Shown here one piece after another: positions 63,250 to 64,000 of a DNA stretch of 64,000 bases (position 1 is the stretch's first letter; each line of letters begins with the position of its first letter). The translations under genes were made by a program, and so were the position numbers. The stretch is taken from the NCBI GenBank assembly GCA_965116465.1, contig OZ220687.1, forward strand, positions 2,480,001-2,544,000. Direction: 5' to 3'. The notes beneath the pieces were generated by a model, which searched no databases, was not told the origin of the DNA, and saw only the letters and a program-made list of their open reading frames with translations. This DNA comes from VXNF01 sp965116465. Lineage in GTDB: Bacteria > Actinomycetota > Acidimicrobiia > Acidimicrobiales > CATQHL01.

Positions 63250-64000
63250 CCCAGCACCCCCGCAGCGGTCAGCGCCTCGATCCGCTCGGACGCGATGCCG
63301 TAGCCGGCCAGCGCCTCGGCGGCACCCTCACCCGGCGCCGGGGGCGGGCGGTGCGGTGCGGGCGGTGTGTCCGGCAGGTGAACCGGCGATGCCACCGATC
63401 GCAGCGGCTCGCGCCCGTCGCGGGACATCTCGGCGATCATGGGGGCGGTGTGCGGGTCGGTCAGCGCTTCGGCGAGGGTCCGCACGGGGGCGCAGAGCAC
63501 GTCCTGCGCCTCCAGCCGCTCGATGACCTCGGCGGTGCTGAAGCGCCCGATGGCGTCGGTCAGCAGGGTCCGCAGGCGGGCCTTGTTGGTGGCCTGCGCC
63601 TCCATGGTCGAGTAGTCCGGGTGCTCGGAGAGGTCCTCCAGGTCCAGGGCCGCGCAGATGTCGCGCAGCGGGTTCGGCTTGAAGGCGCCGACCAGCACGA
63701 TCTCGCCGTCGCCGGTGGCGAATGTTCCCACCAGCGGCATCCGCGCCCAGTTCAGGGTGGGGCGATCCATCAACGCCATCGTGGCCTCCAGGATCTGCAT
63801 CGCCAGCAGCGAGTCGTACAGCGAGACCTCCACGCGCTGGCCCCGACCGGTCCGCTGGCGCTGCAGCAGGGCCATGAGGATGCCCTGCACCATGTTCATC
63901 CCCGCGGTGTAGTCGGCGAGCGAGATGGGGTAGATGGCGGTGGGATGGTCGTCGTCGGCCTTGTGGGACATCGCGCCCGTGAGCGCCTGCGCCAGGATGT
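63246..64000 (-). CDS. CaiB/BaiF CoA-transferase (partial, C-terminal part)
   Basis: C-terminal 250 residues of a class III CoA-transferase; the start lies beyond the right edge. Visible features are LAQALTGAMS, ISLADYTAGMNMVQGILMALLQRQRTGRGQRVEVSLYDSLLAMQ (typical GxGxxVEVSLxD turn) and VGTFATGDGEIVLVGAFKPNPLRDICAALDL, with a C-terminal PHTAPMIAEM segment. Members move CoA between an acid and an acyl-CoA. It is upstream of and overlaps the enoyl-CoA hydratase. The catalytic Asp lies in the missing N-terminal part. Confidence 0.92.
   Translation of the reverse strand, partial: ILAQALTGAMSHKADDDHPTAIYPISLADYTAGMNMVQGILMALLQRQRTGRGQRVEVSLYDSLLAMQILEATMALMDRPTLNWARMPLVGTFATGDGEIVLVGAFKPNPLRDICAALDLEDLSEHPDYSTMEAQATNKARLRTLLTDAIGRFSTAEVIERLEAQDVLCAPVRTLAEALTDPHTAPMIAEMSRDGREPLRSVASPVHLPDTPPAPHRPPPAPGEGAAEALAGYGIASERIEALTAAGVLG

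Overview
The window is GC-rich, gene-dense bacterial DNA with many GTG starts, short intergenic gaps and actinobacterial-style lipoproteins whose Pro/Ala-rich linkers follow the lipobox. Acyl-CoA, SDR and Rieske enzymes are mixed with a large defence island and several toxin-antitoxin-like loci. This suits an uncultured actinobacterium of the Acidimicrobiia type, an inference from gene content only. No rRNA, tRNA or CRISPR array was recognised.

Layout. (1) 1-7.6 kb, metabolic: two paralogous family-5 substrate-binding lipoproteins (the first cut by the window edge), an acyl-CoA synthetase, a crotonase-like protein, an alpha/beta hydrolase, an SDR-like protein and a DNA alkylation repair protein. 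(2) 7.8-26.4 kb, defence island: a decayed ImmA/IrrE-type peptidase, a winged-helix plus DUF3800-like pair, a large SNF2-type helicase with an EVK nuclease-like tail, a DUF2290 gene with an SF1 helicase, a small HTH protein, a gene stump cut by a complete ISL3-type insertion sequence, an Abi-C-like protein, a DUF1156 DNA methyltransferase and a DUF499 ATPase with an N-terminal HEPN domain. Helicase, methylase and ATPase together match the composition reported for helicase-methylase-ATPase antiviral systems. A run of 14 G at the methylase/ATPase junction could make it phase-variable.

(3) 26.4-50.6 kb, metabolism and transport: a YHYH lipoprotein, an FMN glutamate-synthase-like protein, a CocE-type hydrolase, SDRs, an 11-residue-repeat protein, a class II aldolase-like protein, a VOC protein, an acyl-CoA dehydrogenase, a YfbK-type VWA lipoprotein, a second acyl-CoA ligase, an IlvD/Edd dehydratase, a GST, an unusual two-gene Rieske oxygenase (cluster ligands on the reductase, not on the oxygenase), and a complete four-gene BMP-type nucleoside/sugar ABC importer (binding protein, ATPase, two permeases).

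(4) 50.8-62.1 kb, a second accessory region: an AlbA_2 regulator with phased upstream repeats, an RCC1-repeat exported protein, a HipBA pair with three 27-bp-spaced operators, a truncated AbiEii-like pair between inverted repeats, a frameshifted exported metzincin-like protein sharing its N-terminal module with the RCC1 protein, and a Fic protein. (5) 62.5-64 kb returns to CoA metabolism with an enoyl-CoA hydratase coupled to a CaiB/BaiF CoA-transferase that runs off the right edge.
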